From contig OZ243045.1 in the NCBI GenBank assembly GCA_965212125.1, positions 682,001 to 746,000 on the forward strand: DNA of 64,000 nucleotides, in the 5' to 3' direction. Each line of letters begins with the position of its first letter. The stretch's first letter is position 1. Origin of the DNA: CAYRJD01 sp965212125 (GTDB lineage Bacteria > Actinomycetota > Acidimicrobiia > Acidimicrobiales > Poriferisodalaceae). Below the pieces are notes generated by a model. That model was not told the DNA's origin and did no database searches. It saw only the letters and a list, made by a program, of their open reading frames with translations. A program made the translations under genes and the position numbers. Of the stretch, positions 33,247-42,936 are shown in pieces.

Positions 33247-35340
33247 ATGGGTATTCACGAAGATGATGTCAAGCGAGTGGCTGACAACGCCGACATCGTT
33301 CCGATTATCCAACGCAGAGTTGATCTGAAAAAAGCCGGCGGCGGCAACTGGAAAGGGCTGTGCCCGTTTCACTCCGAAAATACGCCTTCGTTTTCCGTTA
33401 GCCAAGACAAGGGCGTGTACCACTGCTTCGGCTGCAAAGAGTCTGGCAATGTCTTCACCTTTTTGGAAAAGGTAGAGGGCATGGACTTTGTGACCGCCGT
33501 TGAGCACCTGGCCGAAACGCAAGGCGTTCAACTGCGCTATGTCGGCGGTACGGGCAACCGCGCCGCAAGGGATCGCAACAAACAGCTCACGGCGCTGCTG
33601 GGTCGGGCTGCGAGCTACTACCACGAGCAGCTACTGAACGCTGAAGCCGCGGGCAAGGCGCGCGCCTATCTGAGGGGGCGTGGCTACGACAAAGACATAG
33701 TCGTGAAGTACCAGCTTGGGTATGCGCCACAGGGTCGTTCGCAGTTGGCTAGCGCGTTGCTTGGCGAGAAGGCCGAACCCAAGGCAACGCCGGAGCTTTT
33801 GCAGCAGGCGAATCTGATCTATATAGATGAGCCCCGCGGCGGCGGGTCGGGGGGTCGCACGGGTGGGTCGGGCGGCCAAACGGCTGAGACACCAAACGTA
33901 CGCGATCGGTTTTACGACCGCGTGATGTTCCCCATTCGGGACGCAACCGGCAACACGGTCGGTTTCGGTGGGCGCATGCTGCCCGAAGGGCGCAACCCGA
34001 AATATCTCAACTCAGCCCAAACCCAGGTCTACGACAAGAGCAGGGTGCTTTACGGCCTGGACACGGCAAAGCGCGCCATCGCAGAGCACAAGTTTGTCCT
34101 TATCTGTGAGGGCTACACCGACGTGATCGGGTTTTCCATCGCCGGGTTTGACAATGCGGTCGCAACCTGCGGCACCGCCCTGACCGAGCAGCACGTCCAG
34201 CAGCTTGTCAAGTTCTCCAACCGAATCTTGTTGGCCTTCGACTCCGACACTGCAGGCAAGTCCGCCGCCGAGCGGTTTCATCAATGGGAGCGCAAGTACG
34301 AGCTAGAGGTTGCGGTGGTGGAGCTGCCCGAAGGCCAAGACCCGGATCAGCTAGCCATTAGCGATCCGGAAGCGTTGCATAAAGCCGTCGCCGATGCACG
34401 CAAGTTTTATCTTTACCGCGCCGATCAGGTGTTTGCGCGCCACGACTTGAGCCAGCCAATAGCGCGTGGCCGAGCCGCCGACGAGCTTGCCAAGGTGATG
34501 GCTGTGTATCCCGCCGACCTAATCAGCGAGGCCGATGTTGCGCCGCTCGCGCAAAGGCTGCCGATGGAAACGGCGGACTTCATGGCGCGAATAGCCAGCG
34601 CACGTGAGCAGCTGGCCGCCGATGATCAAGCTGCCGCAGCTAACGCTGCCGCTCGCTCCTCTGCGCGTCCATCTGGTCGTGGGTCACAGTCGGGTTATTC
34701 GGAGGACGGCTATTCGGGTCCCGACTACACGGGGCCTGATTACGCGAGCTCCGATGACATGGGCGCGCCGCCGGAGTTCTACCCGGATGAATCTCAGCCA
34801 GGCAGCAGCGCAGGCAGCGGCGGCGGCAGCGGCGCCAGCAACAGTGCTGGCAGCATGGCCGGCACGAGGAGAGGCGGATCTGGCGCCGTGCGAGTTCCAA
34901 TGGCCGAGATTGAAGCCCTGCAAGCCTTCGGTTCGCTCGCCCAAGAAAACCTGACGTATGTGGTGCCGGAGATGTTTGATCACGCCGTTACTCGAGACGC
35001 GTTCGAAGCGCTGAGCCGGCAGCGCGAGGGTGTGGCAGATTCGGGGGAGAGCCAACAGGCTTTGGCTGCGTACGAGCAAGCATGCGCCGAAGCGTTGGAC
35101 GCACAACTGATAATCCCGCAAGATGAGCTAAGCGAGGAAAACAAGCTGAAGTCGCTCAGCGCGGCGATGGCCGCGGCAATCGATCGCAAATCTCGCCAGC
35201 TTGCAAGCAGCAGTCAAATAAGAACAAGCATTGAGTTTCGTGAGCGAGTTGTACCGGAGCTGTTGGAAACCGTTAACCCGGACCGAATCCGTGAGCTGTT
35301 GGCGGAGGGCGTTGAATGGCTCAGGCCGCACCGCGACTAA
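33247..35340 (+). CDS. dnaG: DNA primase
   Basis: 697 residues. The N-terminal CHC2 zinc ribbon uses C39, H42, C60 and C63. The catalytic core has RFYDRVMFPIRDATGNTVGF and the Toprim fold (LICEGYTDVIGF, then LLAFDSDTAGKSA with the metal-binding Asp pair). A Gly/Ser/Tyr-rich linker of about 90 residues precedes the C-terminal helical domain that contacts DnaB. The gene makes RNA primers for replication. It begins 18 bp after the PPDK-like gene. Confidence 0.95.
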   Translation: MGIHEDDVKRVADNADIVPIIQRRVDLKKAGGGNWKGLCPFHSENTPSFSVSQDKGVYHCFGCKESGNVFTFLEKVEGMDFVTAVEHLAETQGVQLRYVGGTGNRAARDRNKQLTALLGRAASYYHEQLLNAEAAGKARAYLRGRGYDKDIVVKYQLGYAPQGRSQLASALLGEKAEPKATPELLQQANLIYIDEPRGGGSGGRTGGSGGQTAETPNVRDRFYDRVMFPIRDATGNTVGFGGRMLPEGRNPKYLNSAQTQVYDKSRVLYGLDTAKRAIAEHKFVLICEGYTDVIGFSIAGFDNAVATCGTALTEQHVQQLVKFSNRILLAFDSDTAGKSAAERFHQWERKYELEVAVVELPEGQDPDQLAISDPEALHKAVADARKFYLYRADQVFARHDLSQPIARGRAADELAKVMAVYPADLISEADVAPLAQRLPMETADFMARIASAREQLAADDQAAAANAAARSSARPSGRGSQSGYSEDGYSGPDYTGPDYASSDDMGAPPEFYPDESQPGSSAGSGGGSGASNSAGSMAGTRRGGSGAVRVPMAEIEALQAFGSLAQENLTYVVPEMFDHAVTRDAFEALSRQREGVADSGESQQALAAYEQACAEALDAQLIIPQDELSEENKLKSLSAAMAAAIDRKSRQLASSSQIRTSIEFRERVVPELLETVNPDRIRELLAEGVEWLRPHRD

Positions 35341-35383
35341 CTAGCCCAGCTAGCCAGCCAATCAGCGGCACCAAAACAAGCTG

Positions 35384-35456
35384 CTCCGGAGGTGGGGCTC
35401 GAACCCACGACACGCGGATTAACAGTCCGCTGCTCTGCCAACTGAGCTACTCCGGA
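35384..35456 (-). tRNA. tRNA-Asn (GTT)
   Basis: The reverse strand folds into a 73-nt cloverleaf: acceptor TCCGGAG/CTCCGGA, D arm GCTC...GAGC, anticodon stem GCGGA/TCCGC with loop CTGTTAA, and T arm GTGGG/CCCAC. The anticodon is GTT and the discriminator is G, as expected for Asn. CCA is not encoded. Confidence 0.95.
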
Positions 35457-35496
35457 TCAAACAGAGGGCAGGCGCAGGGTACAGCGAAACTGAGTG

Positions 35497-35569
35497 TGGG
35501 CCGGGCGGGGATCGAACCCGCGACCAAGCGATTATGAGTCGCCCGCTCTGACCACTGAGCTACCGGCCC
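35497..35569 (-). tRNA. tRNA with CAT anticodon (Ile2 or elongator Met)
   Basis: A 73-nt cloverleaf on the reverse strand: acceptor GGGCCGG/CCGGCCC, D stem GCTC/GAGC, anticodon stem GGCGA/TCGCT (one G-U pair), loop CTCATAA, and T arm GCGGG/CCCGC. The anticodon arm with GGCGACTCATAATCGCTTGG closely resembles bacterial tRNA-Ile2, whose C34 is changed to lysidine by TilS. I lean to Ile2, but elongator Met cannot be excluded. It is not an initiator, since the acceptor starts with a normal pair. Confidence 0.9.
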
Positions 35570-35665
35570 GTTTGCACGGTAGTCAGTTTGCCGCGTGGAA
35601 TGCATTAACGTTCCGCCATACCCGTTGGTCGGCGAAAAGTCGCCAACGAAAACTTAGGGAGAAAT

Positions 35666-37630
35666 GTGATCGACAACCAGACAGGCACGGTCAGCCCAGC
35701 AAGCACGGTCAGCCCAGCAAAGAGAGACCTTCGGTCCAGACGCTCACGACGGCGCACAGTGATGTCGCTGTTAGCGGCGTTCATGGCGTTCGTCTTGATC
35801 GCCGCAGCCTGCGGGTCAGACGACGATGACAGCGACGACTCCTCATCGACCGACGATGACGCAGCGCAAGAACAACAAGAACAAGAAGACACAACGCAAG
35901 AAGACACCACAACGGGCGCCGATGAGCGCGATTCGGGTGACCCGGTCCGCGGCGGCAAGCTGGTTTACGGCGTTGAAGCCGACTCAGCTAACCCTTGGGT
36001 GCATTACGCAACCTCTTGCGCCATTAGCTGCCGGATGATTTTCCGTGCCCTCACCGACTCACTGTTCGTTGCCGATTCTGACGGCGACCTGGTGCCATTC
36101 CTGGTGGAGCCCGGATCGCTGTCGCCCAGCGATGACTTCACGCAGTGGAGCTTTGACGTGCGAGAGGGCATCAGCTTTCATGACGGCACTCCGCTAGACG
36201 GCGCCGCGGTGAAATACAACATTGACGCCTGCCGCATGAGCCCCCTGCGCCGGTCGGCCTTCTTTCACATAGTTGACATAACCGCCGAAGGCCAAAGCGT
36301 CACTATTTCTTACAACGCACCATCGGCAATCGGCCCGCAAACATTGCGCTCCGAAATCTGCGGCTTCATGTTTTCGCCGACTTGGATGCAAACGCTTCCA
36401 AACAACCCGCTGCTGAGCGAAGAAGAGCGAGAGGACACGGTGCCAGAAAACTTGTCTACGCCGGTTGGCCTCGGTGCGTTCAGGTATGAGTCCTACACGC
36501 CCGGCAACGGCAACTCCTTTGTCGCCGTGCGCAACGATGACTACTGGCGTGGCCCTAACGGCATCACCGGTGAGGAGCTGCCATACCTTGACGAAATTGA
36601 GTTTGTGGTTTCGGTTGACATTCAGGGTCGCTCGGCTGGCTTGAAGAGCGGCGAGTTTGACATCATCCACACCGCAAACGCCGACGAGATTGCCAAGTAT
36701 GAAGACGACGACTTCGTACTAATCGCCGCCAATGAGTTCGGGCAAACCGGCTACATCCTGCTGAATACCGCACAGGGCGACAATCCCGTGTTGGCTGCCA
36801 GGCGCGGCCTTGACGTGTTGCCGATGGACCCGGGTGGGCTGAATGCCAACAATCCGCTCATCCACCTCAGTTGTCGCAGGGCGCTAGCGCACGCCACAGA
36901 CCTTGACCGCTACAACGAGGAACGCGCGGCGGGCATCGTGCCACCCGCGAACGGGCCATTCGCTCCGGGCAGCGCTGGCTTCCTAGCAGACACCGGCTAC
37001 CCGCAGTTTGACATTGATGCCGCCCGCGCAGAGTTTGAGACCTGCAAGACCGACTCCGGGCAAAACCCTGTAACGCTGGCGTTCAACACCACTAACGATG
37101 CTTTCAATGTTGAGAGCAACGAGCTAGTGGTAGCAATGTGGGTTGAAGCATTCGGCGACGAGATTGCTGCCACCATCCAACCGATCGAGCAGGGCCAATA
37201 CATCGGTCTGGCTTTTGCGGGCGCGTTCCAGGCGCAAGGCTGGCGTAACCACGGCGGCATTGATCCAGAGGAGCAGTGGCAGTGGTGGGATTCGGCCTCC
37301 TCCAGCCCGATTGATCCATCGGTGCCAGAGCTGGCGCGCAACTTTGGACGCTTCATAGACCCAGAGATTGACGCGCAAATCGTCATAATCCGTAGCAACC
37401 CTGATCAGGCGGCACGCGTTGCGGCGGCTGAGGAGATCAGTCGCCTGTTCGGTGAGAACGTATGGAACCTGTGGATCAACTGGACGTTGTGGGGCATAGT
37501 TGCCAACCCACGGTTGCAAGACATCACCGATGCGGCTATTCCGGGCAATCCGGAACTCGCTGCACCGGTCATCAACGGCAAGCATCACCTCTCACAGGTT
37601 TGGTGCCTTGACGGTGATTGCCGAGGCTGA
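35666..37630 (+). CDS. ABC oligopeptide-type substrate-binding lipoprotein, paralogue 1
   Basis: A 654-residue cluster C (SBP family 5) binding protein, starting with GTG. A basic N-region with an 18-bp repeat (TVSPASTVSPAK) and an Arg-rich stretch precede the hydrophobic core and lipobox (FVLIAAAC), so the mature protein is lipid-anchored outside the membrane. A tether of Asp/Ser/Glu follows the Cys. The core has VYGVEADSANPW, WSFDVREGISFHDGTPLDG and YESYTPGNGNSFVAVRNDDYW. It is the first of three similar proteins feeding one permease set. Two tRNA genes lie upstream on the other strand. Confidence 0.9.
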   Translation: MIDNQTGTVSPASTVSPAKRDLRSRRSRRRTVMSLLAAFMAFVLIAAACGSDDDDSDDSSSTDDDAAQEQQEQEDTTQEDTTTGADERDSGDPVRGGKLVYGVEADSANPWVHYATSCAISCRMIFRALTDSLFVADSDGDLVPFLVEPGSLSPSDDFTQWSFDVREGISFHDGTPLDGAAVKYNIDACRMSPLRRSAFFHIVDITAEGQSVTISYNAPSAIGPQTLRSEICGFMFSPTWMQTLPNNPLLSEEEREDTVPENLSTPVGLGAFRYESYTPGNGNSFVAVRNDDYWRGPNGITGEELPYLDEIEFVVSVDIQGRSAGLKSGEFDIIHTANADEIAKYEDDDFVLIAANEFGQTGYILLNTAQGDNPVLAARRGLDVLPMDPGGLNANNPLIHLSCRRALAHATDLDRYNEERAAGIVPPANGPFAPGSAGFLADTGYPQFDIDAARAEFETCKTDSGQNPVTLAFNTTNDAFNVESNELVVAMWVEAFGDEIAATIQPIEQGQYIGLAFAGAFQAQGWRNHGGIDPEEQWQWWDSASSSPIDPSVPELARNFGRFIDPEIDAQIVIIRSNPDQAARVAAAEEISRLFGENVWNLWINWTLWGIVANPRLQDITDAAIPGNPELAAPVINGKHHLSQVWCLDGDCRG

Positions 37631-37761
37631 GTTACAGGACGCAATCTAAACCAGTGACAATTCTGGTCTTTGCTATGCGTTATTGACTAGCGTTCACGCA
37701 ACGGCAACTTGGATGCCAAACACAAACACCAACAAATTCCAAAGATAGGTGGGAATATCAG
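37631..37761 (+). promoter_or_regulatory. Leader of binding-protein gene 2, similar to that of gene 3
   Basis: The segment from gttattgactagc (37679) through the cacgcaacggcaa block is repeated, with few changes, at 39725 onward before the third binding-protein gene. TTGACT (37683-37688) could be a -35 element, but no convincing -10 is seen at the right spacing. The conserved leader shows that the duplicated unit included the upstream control region. A weak stem (accag/ctggt) before it could be a terminator for gene 1. Confidence 0.4.
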
Positions 37762-39678
37762 GTGCCACAAATGAACCTAATAACAGAGCAGGCGCGTTCC
37801 CATCGTCGCAAGATTATGTCGCTGCTGGCGATATTCATGACGTTCGTCTTGATCGCCGCAGCCTGCGGGTCAAGCGATGATGATGACGATTCGTCTTCAG
37901 CCGACGATGACACAACGGTTGATGCCGACGACACCTCCACCGACGACGGCGCTAGCGCTGGCGATGATGACACCGGCGCCACCGGTGAACCGGTGTTTGG
38001 TGGCCGGCTGATTTACGGCATTGAGGCCGACTCCGCTAACCCTTGGACGCATTACGGAACTTCCTGCGCAACTAGCTGCGGGATGGTCCTCCGCGCAATA
38101 AGCGATTCACTTTTCCTGGCTGATGTCGACGGCAACCTGGTGCCGCATCTGGTAGAGCCGGGCTCCGTGTCACAGAATGCTGACTTCACGCAGTGGACCT
38201 TTGATGTGCGCGAAGGGATCAGTTTCCACGACGGCACGCCGCTTGATGGTGCCGCGGTGAAGTACAACATTGACACCTGCCGCTTCAGTCCGCTTACCGG
38301 ACCGGCCTTTTTGGGGCTGGTCAGTGTGGAAGCCGCAGGCCAAACCGTCACTCTGAACTACAGCGGCCCCTCCGCGGTAGGTCCGCAAACTCTGCGTGCT
38401 GGAGTGTGCGGAAATATGTTGTCGCCGACTTGGATGGCAACGCTGTCAAACAATCCGCTGCTAACAGATGCAGAAAGAGAGGTAGCCAACGGCAACCCGG
38501 CCGCACCGGTTGGCTTGGGAGCGTTTAAGTATGAGTCCTACACGCCCGGTAACGGCAACTCCTTTGTCGCCGTGCGCAATGAGGATTACTGGCGTGGTCC
38601 CAATGGCATCACCGGTGAGGTGCTGCCATACCTAGACGCAATTGAGTTTGTGGTTTCGGTTGACATCCAGGGCCGCTCAAATGGTCTTAAAGGTGGCCAA
38701 TTTGGCATCATCCATACCGCTAACTCAGATGAGATAGCCAAGTACCAAGATGATGACGACTTCACGATAATCGCCTCCGACTTAGGCGGTCAAACCAGCC
38801 ACATCTTGTTGAACGTTGGTCAAGGCAATAACCCAACGCTCGCAGCGGTACGCGGCCTTGAGGAGCTACCGGTGGATCCGGGTGGGGCGAACGCCAACAA
38901 CCCGCTCGTTCACTTGAGTTGCCGCCGGTCACTAGCGCTAGCGCTAGACCAAGACCGCTATGCGGAGGAGCGTGGAGCGGGCATCGTGCGCGTTGCTAAC
39001 GGGCCTTACGGGCCTGGCGCCGTCGGTTTCGTAGAAGACTCCGGCTATCCGACCTTTGACATTGACGCCGCACGCGCAGAGTTTGAGAACTGCAAGACCG
39101 ACTCTGGTCAGAATCCAGTCACGTTCTCTTACAACACCACTAATGACGCTTTCAACGTTGAGAGCAACGAGCTAGTGGCTGCGATGTGGACTGAAGCATT
39201 CGGCGACGAGATAGCCGTAACCATCCAACCGATTGAACAGGGCCAGTACATCGGCTTGGCTTTGGCGGGTGTGTTCCAGGCGCAAGGCTGGCGTAACCAT
39301 GGTGGGGTAGACCCGGTAGAGCAATGGTTCTGGTGGCATTCCGCCTCGGCCAGTCCGATCAATCCGGCGGTGCCAGAGTTGGCGCTCAACTTTGGTCGCT
39401 TCCAAGATGCCGAAATGGACGCGGCGATCAACACCCTTCGCGGTAACCCGGACCCAGCAGCCCGTGTGGAAGCAGCGGAAACGGTTAGCCGTCAGTTTGG
39501 CAAAAACGTGTGGAACATCTGGACCCATTGGACACTGTGGGGCATTGCCGCTAATCCACGGGTGCAAAGCATCACCGAGATGCCCATACCGGACAGCACC
39601 CTCCCAGCAATCTCAGTACTGGGAGGTAGGCATCACATACCACAGATCTGGTGCACTGACGGCGATTGCCAGGGCTGA
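37762..39678 (+). CDS. ABC oligopeptide-type substrate-binding lipoprotein, paralogue 2
   Basis: 638 residues, GTG start with gtggga upstream. Same plan as paralogue 1: basic N-region, lipobox FVLIAAAC, Asp/Ser tether, then the SBP_5 fold (IYGIEADSANPWTHYGTSC, FDVREGISFHDGTPLDGAAV). It is closer to paralogue 3 than to 1, sharing long identical stretches such as NGPYGPGAVGFVEDSGYPTF and VFQAQGWRNHGGVDPVEQWF. Differences concentrate in the tether and near the C-terminus, where the closing strand is SITEMPIPDS. These may reflect different peptide or sugar specificities. Confidence 0.9.
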   Translation: MPQMNLITEQARSHRRKIMSLLAIFMTFVLIAAACGSSDDDDDSSSADDDTTVDADDTSTDDGASAGDDDTGATGEPVFGGRLIYGIEADSANPWTHYGTSCATSCGMVLRAISDSLFLADVDGNLVPHLVEPGSVSQNADFTQWTFDVREGISFHDGTPLDGAAVKYNIDTCRFSPLTGPAFLGLVSVEAAGQTVTLNYSGPSAVGPQTLRAGVCGNMLSPTWMATLSNNPLLTDAEREVANGNPAAPVGLGAFKYESYTPGNGNSFVAVRNEDYWRGPNGITGEVLPYLDAIEFVVSVDIQGRSNGLKGGQFGIIHTANSDEIAKYQDDDDFTIIASDLGGQTSHILLNVGQGNNPTLAAVRGLEELPVDPGGANANNPLVHLSCRRSLALALDQDRYAEERGAGIVRVANGPYGPGAVGFVEDSGYPTFDIDAARAEFENCKTDSGQNPVTFSYNTTNDAFNVESNELVAAMWTEAFGDEIAVTIQPIEQGQYIGLALAGVFQAQGWRNHGGVDPVEQWFWWHSASASPINPAVPELALNFGRFQDAEMDAAINTLRGNPDPAARVEAAETVSRQFGKNVWNIWTHWTLWGIAANPRVQSITEMPIPDSTLPAISVLGGRHHIPQIWCTDGDCQG

Positions 39679-39815
39679 GTAACAAAAATGCAATCTGCGC
39701 TGGCGCGGTTTTGCATTGCGGTCAGTTATTGACTAGCTTGCACGCAACGGCAATCTTGGACGCCGGGCGGAAACGCCACAAGAATTCCATTAAATCCATA
39801 AAAGGGGAAAACCAA

Positions 39816-41744
39816 GTGTCAGAAATGTTCCAGAAGTTCACTTACATCGGTGGGGGGCGTCAACGTTCCCGCCGTCGAACGGTCATGTCGCTGCTAGCGG
39901 TGTTCATGGCGTTCGTCCTAATCGCAGCAGCCTGCGGATCAGACGACGACGATGACGATTCATCTTCATCTGACGATGACGCAGCGGTTGATGCCGACGA
40001 CACCACCACCGACGACGGTGATGACGGCGGTGACGACAGCACTGCCCCAAGTGGTCCGGTACACGGCGGCACGCTGGTTTACGGCATTGAGGCCGACTCG
40101 GCCAACCCGTGGACGCATTACGGAACTTCCTGCGCAATTAGCTGCCGGATGATCTTCCGTGCAATAACCGATTCACTTTTCCTGGCTGATGCCAACGGCG
40201 ACCTGGTGCCGCATCTGGTGGAGCCGGGCTCCGTGTCACAGAATGCTGACTTCACGCAGTGGACCTTTGATGTGCGCGAAGGGATTTCGTTCCACGATGG
40301 CACGCCGCTTGATGGTGCCGCGGTGAAGTACAACATTGACACCTGCCGCTTCAGTCCGCTTACTGGAGCATCCTTTTTGGGGCTGGCCAATGTGGAAGCC
40401 GCAGGCCAAACCGTCACTCTGAACTACAGCACCCCCTCCGCGGTAGGACCACAAACCCTGCGCTCTGAAGTGTGCGGAAATATGTTGTCGCCTACTTGGA
40501 TGGCAACGCTGTCTAACAATCCGCTGCTATCAGATGCAGAAAAAGAAGCCGCCGAAGGTAACCCGTCTGCACCGGTTGGCGTGGGAGCGTTTAAGTATGA
40601 GTCCTACACGCCCGGTAACGGCAACTCGTTCATCGCCGTGCGCAATGAGGATTACTGGCGTGGTCCTAATGGCATCACCGGTGAGGAGCTGCCATACCTT
40701 GACGCAGTTGAGTTTGTGGTTGCGGTTGACATCCAGGGTCGCTCAAACGGTCTTAAGGGCGGTCAGTTTGACATCATCCATACCGCTAACTCAGATGAGA
40801 TAGCCAAGTACCAAGATGATGACGACTTCCAGCTATTCGCTTCCGACTTGGGTGGCGAAACCAGCTACATCTTGTTGAACGTTGGTCAAGGCAATAACCC
40901 AACGCTCGCAGCGGTACGTGGCCTTGAGGAGCTGCCGATGGATCCGGGTGGGGCGAATGCCAACAACCCGCTCGTTCATCTCAGTTGCCGCCGCTCGCTA
41001 GCGTTAGCGCTAGATCAAGACCGCTATGCGGAGGAGCGTGGAGCGGGCATCGTGCGCGTTGCTAACGGGCCTTACGGGCCTGGCGCCGTCGGTTTCGTAG
41101 AAGACTCCGGTTATCCGACCTTTGACATTGAGGCCGCACGCGCAGAGTTTGAGAACTGCAAAGCTGACTCCGGTCAGAATCCAGTCACGTTCTCCTACAA
41201 CACCACTAATGACGCTTTCAACGTTGAGAGCAACGAGCTAGTGGTGGCAATGTGGACTGAAGCATTCGGCGACGAGATTGCGGCCACCATTCAGCCAATC
41301 GAACAGGGCCAGTACATCGGCCTGGCTTTGGCGGGCGTGTTCCAGGCGCAAGGCTGGCGTAACCACGGTGGAGTAGATCCGGTAGAGCAGTGGTTCTGGT
41401 GGCATTCCGCCTCGGCCAGCCCGATCAATCCGGCGGTGCCAGAGTTGGCACTCAACTTTGGTCGCTTCCAAGATGCCGAAATGGACGCGGCGATCAACAC
41501 CCTTCGCGGTAACCCGGACCCAGCAGCTCGTGTGGAAGCCGCGGAAACGGTTAGCCGTCAGTTTGGCGAAAATGTGTGGAACCTGTGGACCTACTGGACA
41601 CTGTGGGGCACCGTTTATAGCCAACAGGTGCAGGGCGTGACCGAGATGCCCATACCGGACAACGATGCTCCAGCACTCGCAGTAGTGAAAGGTAAGCATC
41701 ACATACCTCAGGTGTGGTGCCTTGAAGGAGACTGCCAGGGTTAA
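39816..41744 (+). CDS. ABC oligopeptide-type substrate-binding lipoprotein, paralogue 3
   Basis: 642 residues from GTG 39816, preceded by aaaagggg and matching the GTG starts of the other two copies. The longer frame from 39666 overlaps paralogue 2 and is discarded. Lipobox FVLIAAAC, Asp-rich tether, then the SBP_5 fold as in its neighbours. It is probably a recent copy of paralogue 2, given the near-identical middle region. The permease gene starts 58 bp downstream, so this copy is the one nearest to the transporter core. Confidence 0.9.
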   Translation: MSEMFQKFTYIGGGRQRSRRRTVMSLLAVFMAFVLIAAACGSDDDDDDSSSSDDDAAVDADDTTTDDGDDGGDDSTAPSGPVHGGTLVYGIEADSANPWTHYGTSCAISCRMIFRAITDSLFLADANGDLVPHLVEPGSVSQNADFTQWTFDVREGISFHDGTPLDGAAVKYNIDTCRFSPLTGASFLGLANVEAAGQTVTLNYSTPSAVGPQTLRSEVCGNMLSPTWMATLSNNPLLSDAEKEAAEGNPSAPVGVGAFKYESYTPGNGNSFIAVRNEDYWRGPNGITGEELPYLDAVEFVVAVDIQGRSNGLKGGQFDIIHTANSDEIAKYQDDDDFQLFASDLGGETSYILLNVGQGNNPTLAAVRGLEELPMDPGGANANNPLVHLSCRRSLALALDQDRYAEERGAGIVRVANGPYGPGAVGFVEDSGYPTFDIEAARAEFENCKADSGQNPVTFSYNTTNDAFNVESNELVVAMWTEAFGDEIAATIQPIEQGQYIGLALAGVFQAQGWRNHGGVDPVEQWFWWHSASASPINPAVPELALNFGRFQDAEMDAAINTLRGNPDPAARVEAAETVSRQFGENVWNLWTYWTLWGTVYSQQVQGVTEMPIPDNDAPALAVVKGKHHIPQVWCLEGDCQG

Positions 41745-41802
41745 GGGTTAACCGAGAGCCTCACTGGCTAGCCCGCAAGGGCATAGCTACAGGTCATCGG
41801 CC

Positions 41803-42936
41803 GTGATTCAAGCGATCAAAGACAACGTAGGACGCCTAGCCGCTGTCGTCATTTTGGCGACAGTGGTTTGGGCGTGGGTGTGGCGCCCGCCGCTTAGCTG
41901 GACCTTCTTTGTCATAGTTGTAATTGGGGTGGCCGCAGCGGTGCTGACCGATGCCCGCTACACCTTTCAGCGACTAGCCGGGGTATTGCCGGTATTGCTG
42001 GTGGTGTCGTTTTTGGTGTTTTCTTTGCTGGCGAGCCTGCCGGGCGATCCCGCTATCAACATCTTGGGTCCTTCGGCGACGCCTGATGCGGTAAAGCAGG
42101 TAAATGAAGAGCTAGGCCTTGATCAGCCGTTTTTCAATCGTTACGGCAACTGGCTGGGCGACGTTGTCGTCGGCGACCTTGGCACTTCTATTTTGCTGCG
42201 TGAAAGCATCGCAGACGGAATGTCGCGCTCCATGACCCCCACGCTTCAGCTCATGGCGTACTCGCTTGTGATAGCGGTGCTTATCGGCGTGCCGCTGGCT
42301 ATTTATTCTGCATACAGAGTTGGCACCAAGTTTGATCGTGCTAGCAACTCCATAATGCTGACCTTTTTGGCTTCGCCAAATTTTGTGTTGGCGGTGCTGT
42401 TGGTGTTGTTTTTGGCGATCGGCGGCTTAAGCGTGTTCGGCCTCCCGGCTGGTTTTCATTTGCTGCCTGCCGCGCGCTACGTCCCTTTGGGTGACGACGT
42501 GATTCTGCATTTCAAGCACATGCTGTTACCCGCGCTGGCGTTGTCGATGGGCCAGGCCGCGGTGCTAATGCGACTGCTCAGGTCAGACATGATCGCCACC
42601 CTGCGCTTGCCGTTTATTGACCTGGCGCGCAGCAAGGGGCTCAGCAACCAACGCATTTTGTGGCGCCACGCTCTACGCCCTTCCAGCTTTACCACCATCA
42701 CCGTGATGGGTTTGCTAGTGGGCTCGCTGATAGGAGGTGCGCTGATTGTTGAGTTCATCTTCACGCTCCCCGGCGTTGGCAGCTACATCTTTAGCGGCGT
42801 TATACAGCGTGACTTCATCGCCGTGCAAGGTGGCGTGCTTGTCATCTCGGCGTTGTTTATTGCGGTGCTGACGATGACGGACTTTATGTATTTGGCACTT
42901 GACCCACGGCTGAGATCGGTGAGCGCATATGACTGA
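41803..42936 (+). CDS. ABC peptide-type permease (DppB/OppB family)
   Basis: 377 residues, GTG start. Two extra N-terminal helices (residues about 10-50) precede the standard permease with the LLVVSFLVFSLLASLPGDPA opening, ILGPSATPDAVKQVNEELGL periplasmic loop and the EAA-type loop LRSDMIATLRLPFIDLARSKG that contacts the ATPase. DppB proteins are usually about 310-340 residues, so the extra pair is unusual. It overlaps the next permease gene by 8 bp. Confidence 0.92.
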   Translation: MIQAIKDNVGRLAAVVILATVVWAWVWRPPLSWTFFVIVVIGVAAAVLTDARYTFQRLAGVLPVLLVVSFLVFSLLASLPGDPAINILGPSATPDAVKQVNEELGLDQPFFNRYGNWLGDVVVGDLGTSILLRESIADGMSRSMTPTLQLMAYSLVIAVLIGVPLAIYSAYRVGTKFDRASNSIMLTFLASPNFVLAVLLVLFLAIGGLSVFGLPAGFHLLPAARYVPLGDDVILHFKHMLLPALALSMGQAAVLMRLLRSDMIATLRLPFIDLARSKGLSNQRILWRHALRPSSFTTITVMGLLVGSLIGGALIVEFIFTLPGVGSYIFSGVIQRDFIAVQGGVLVISALFIAVLTMTDFMYLALDPRLRSVSAYD

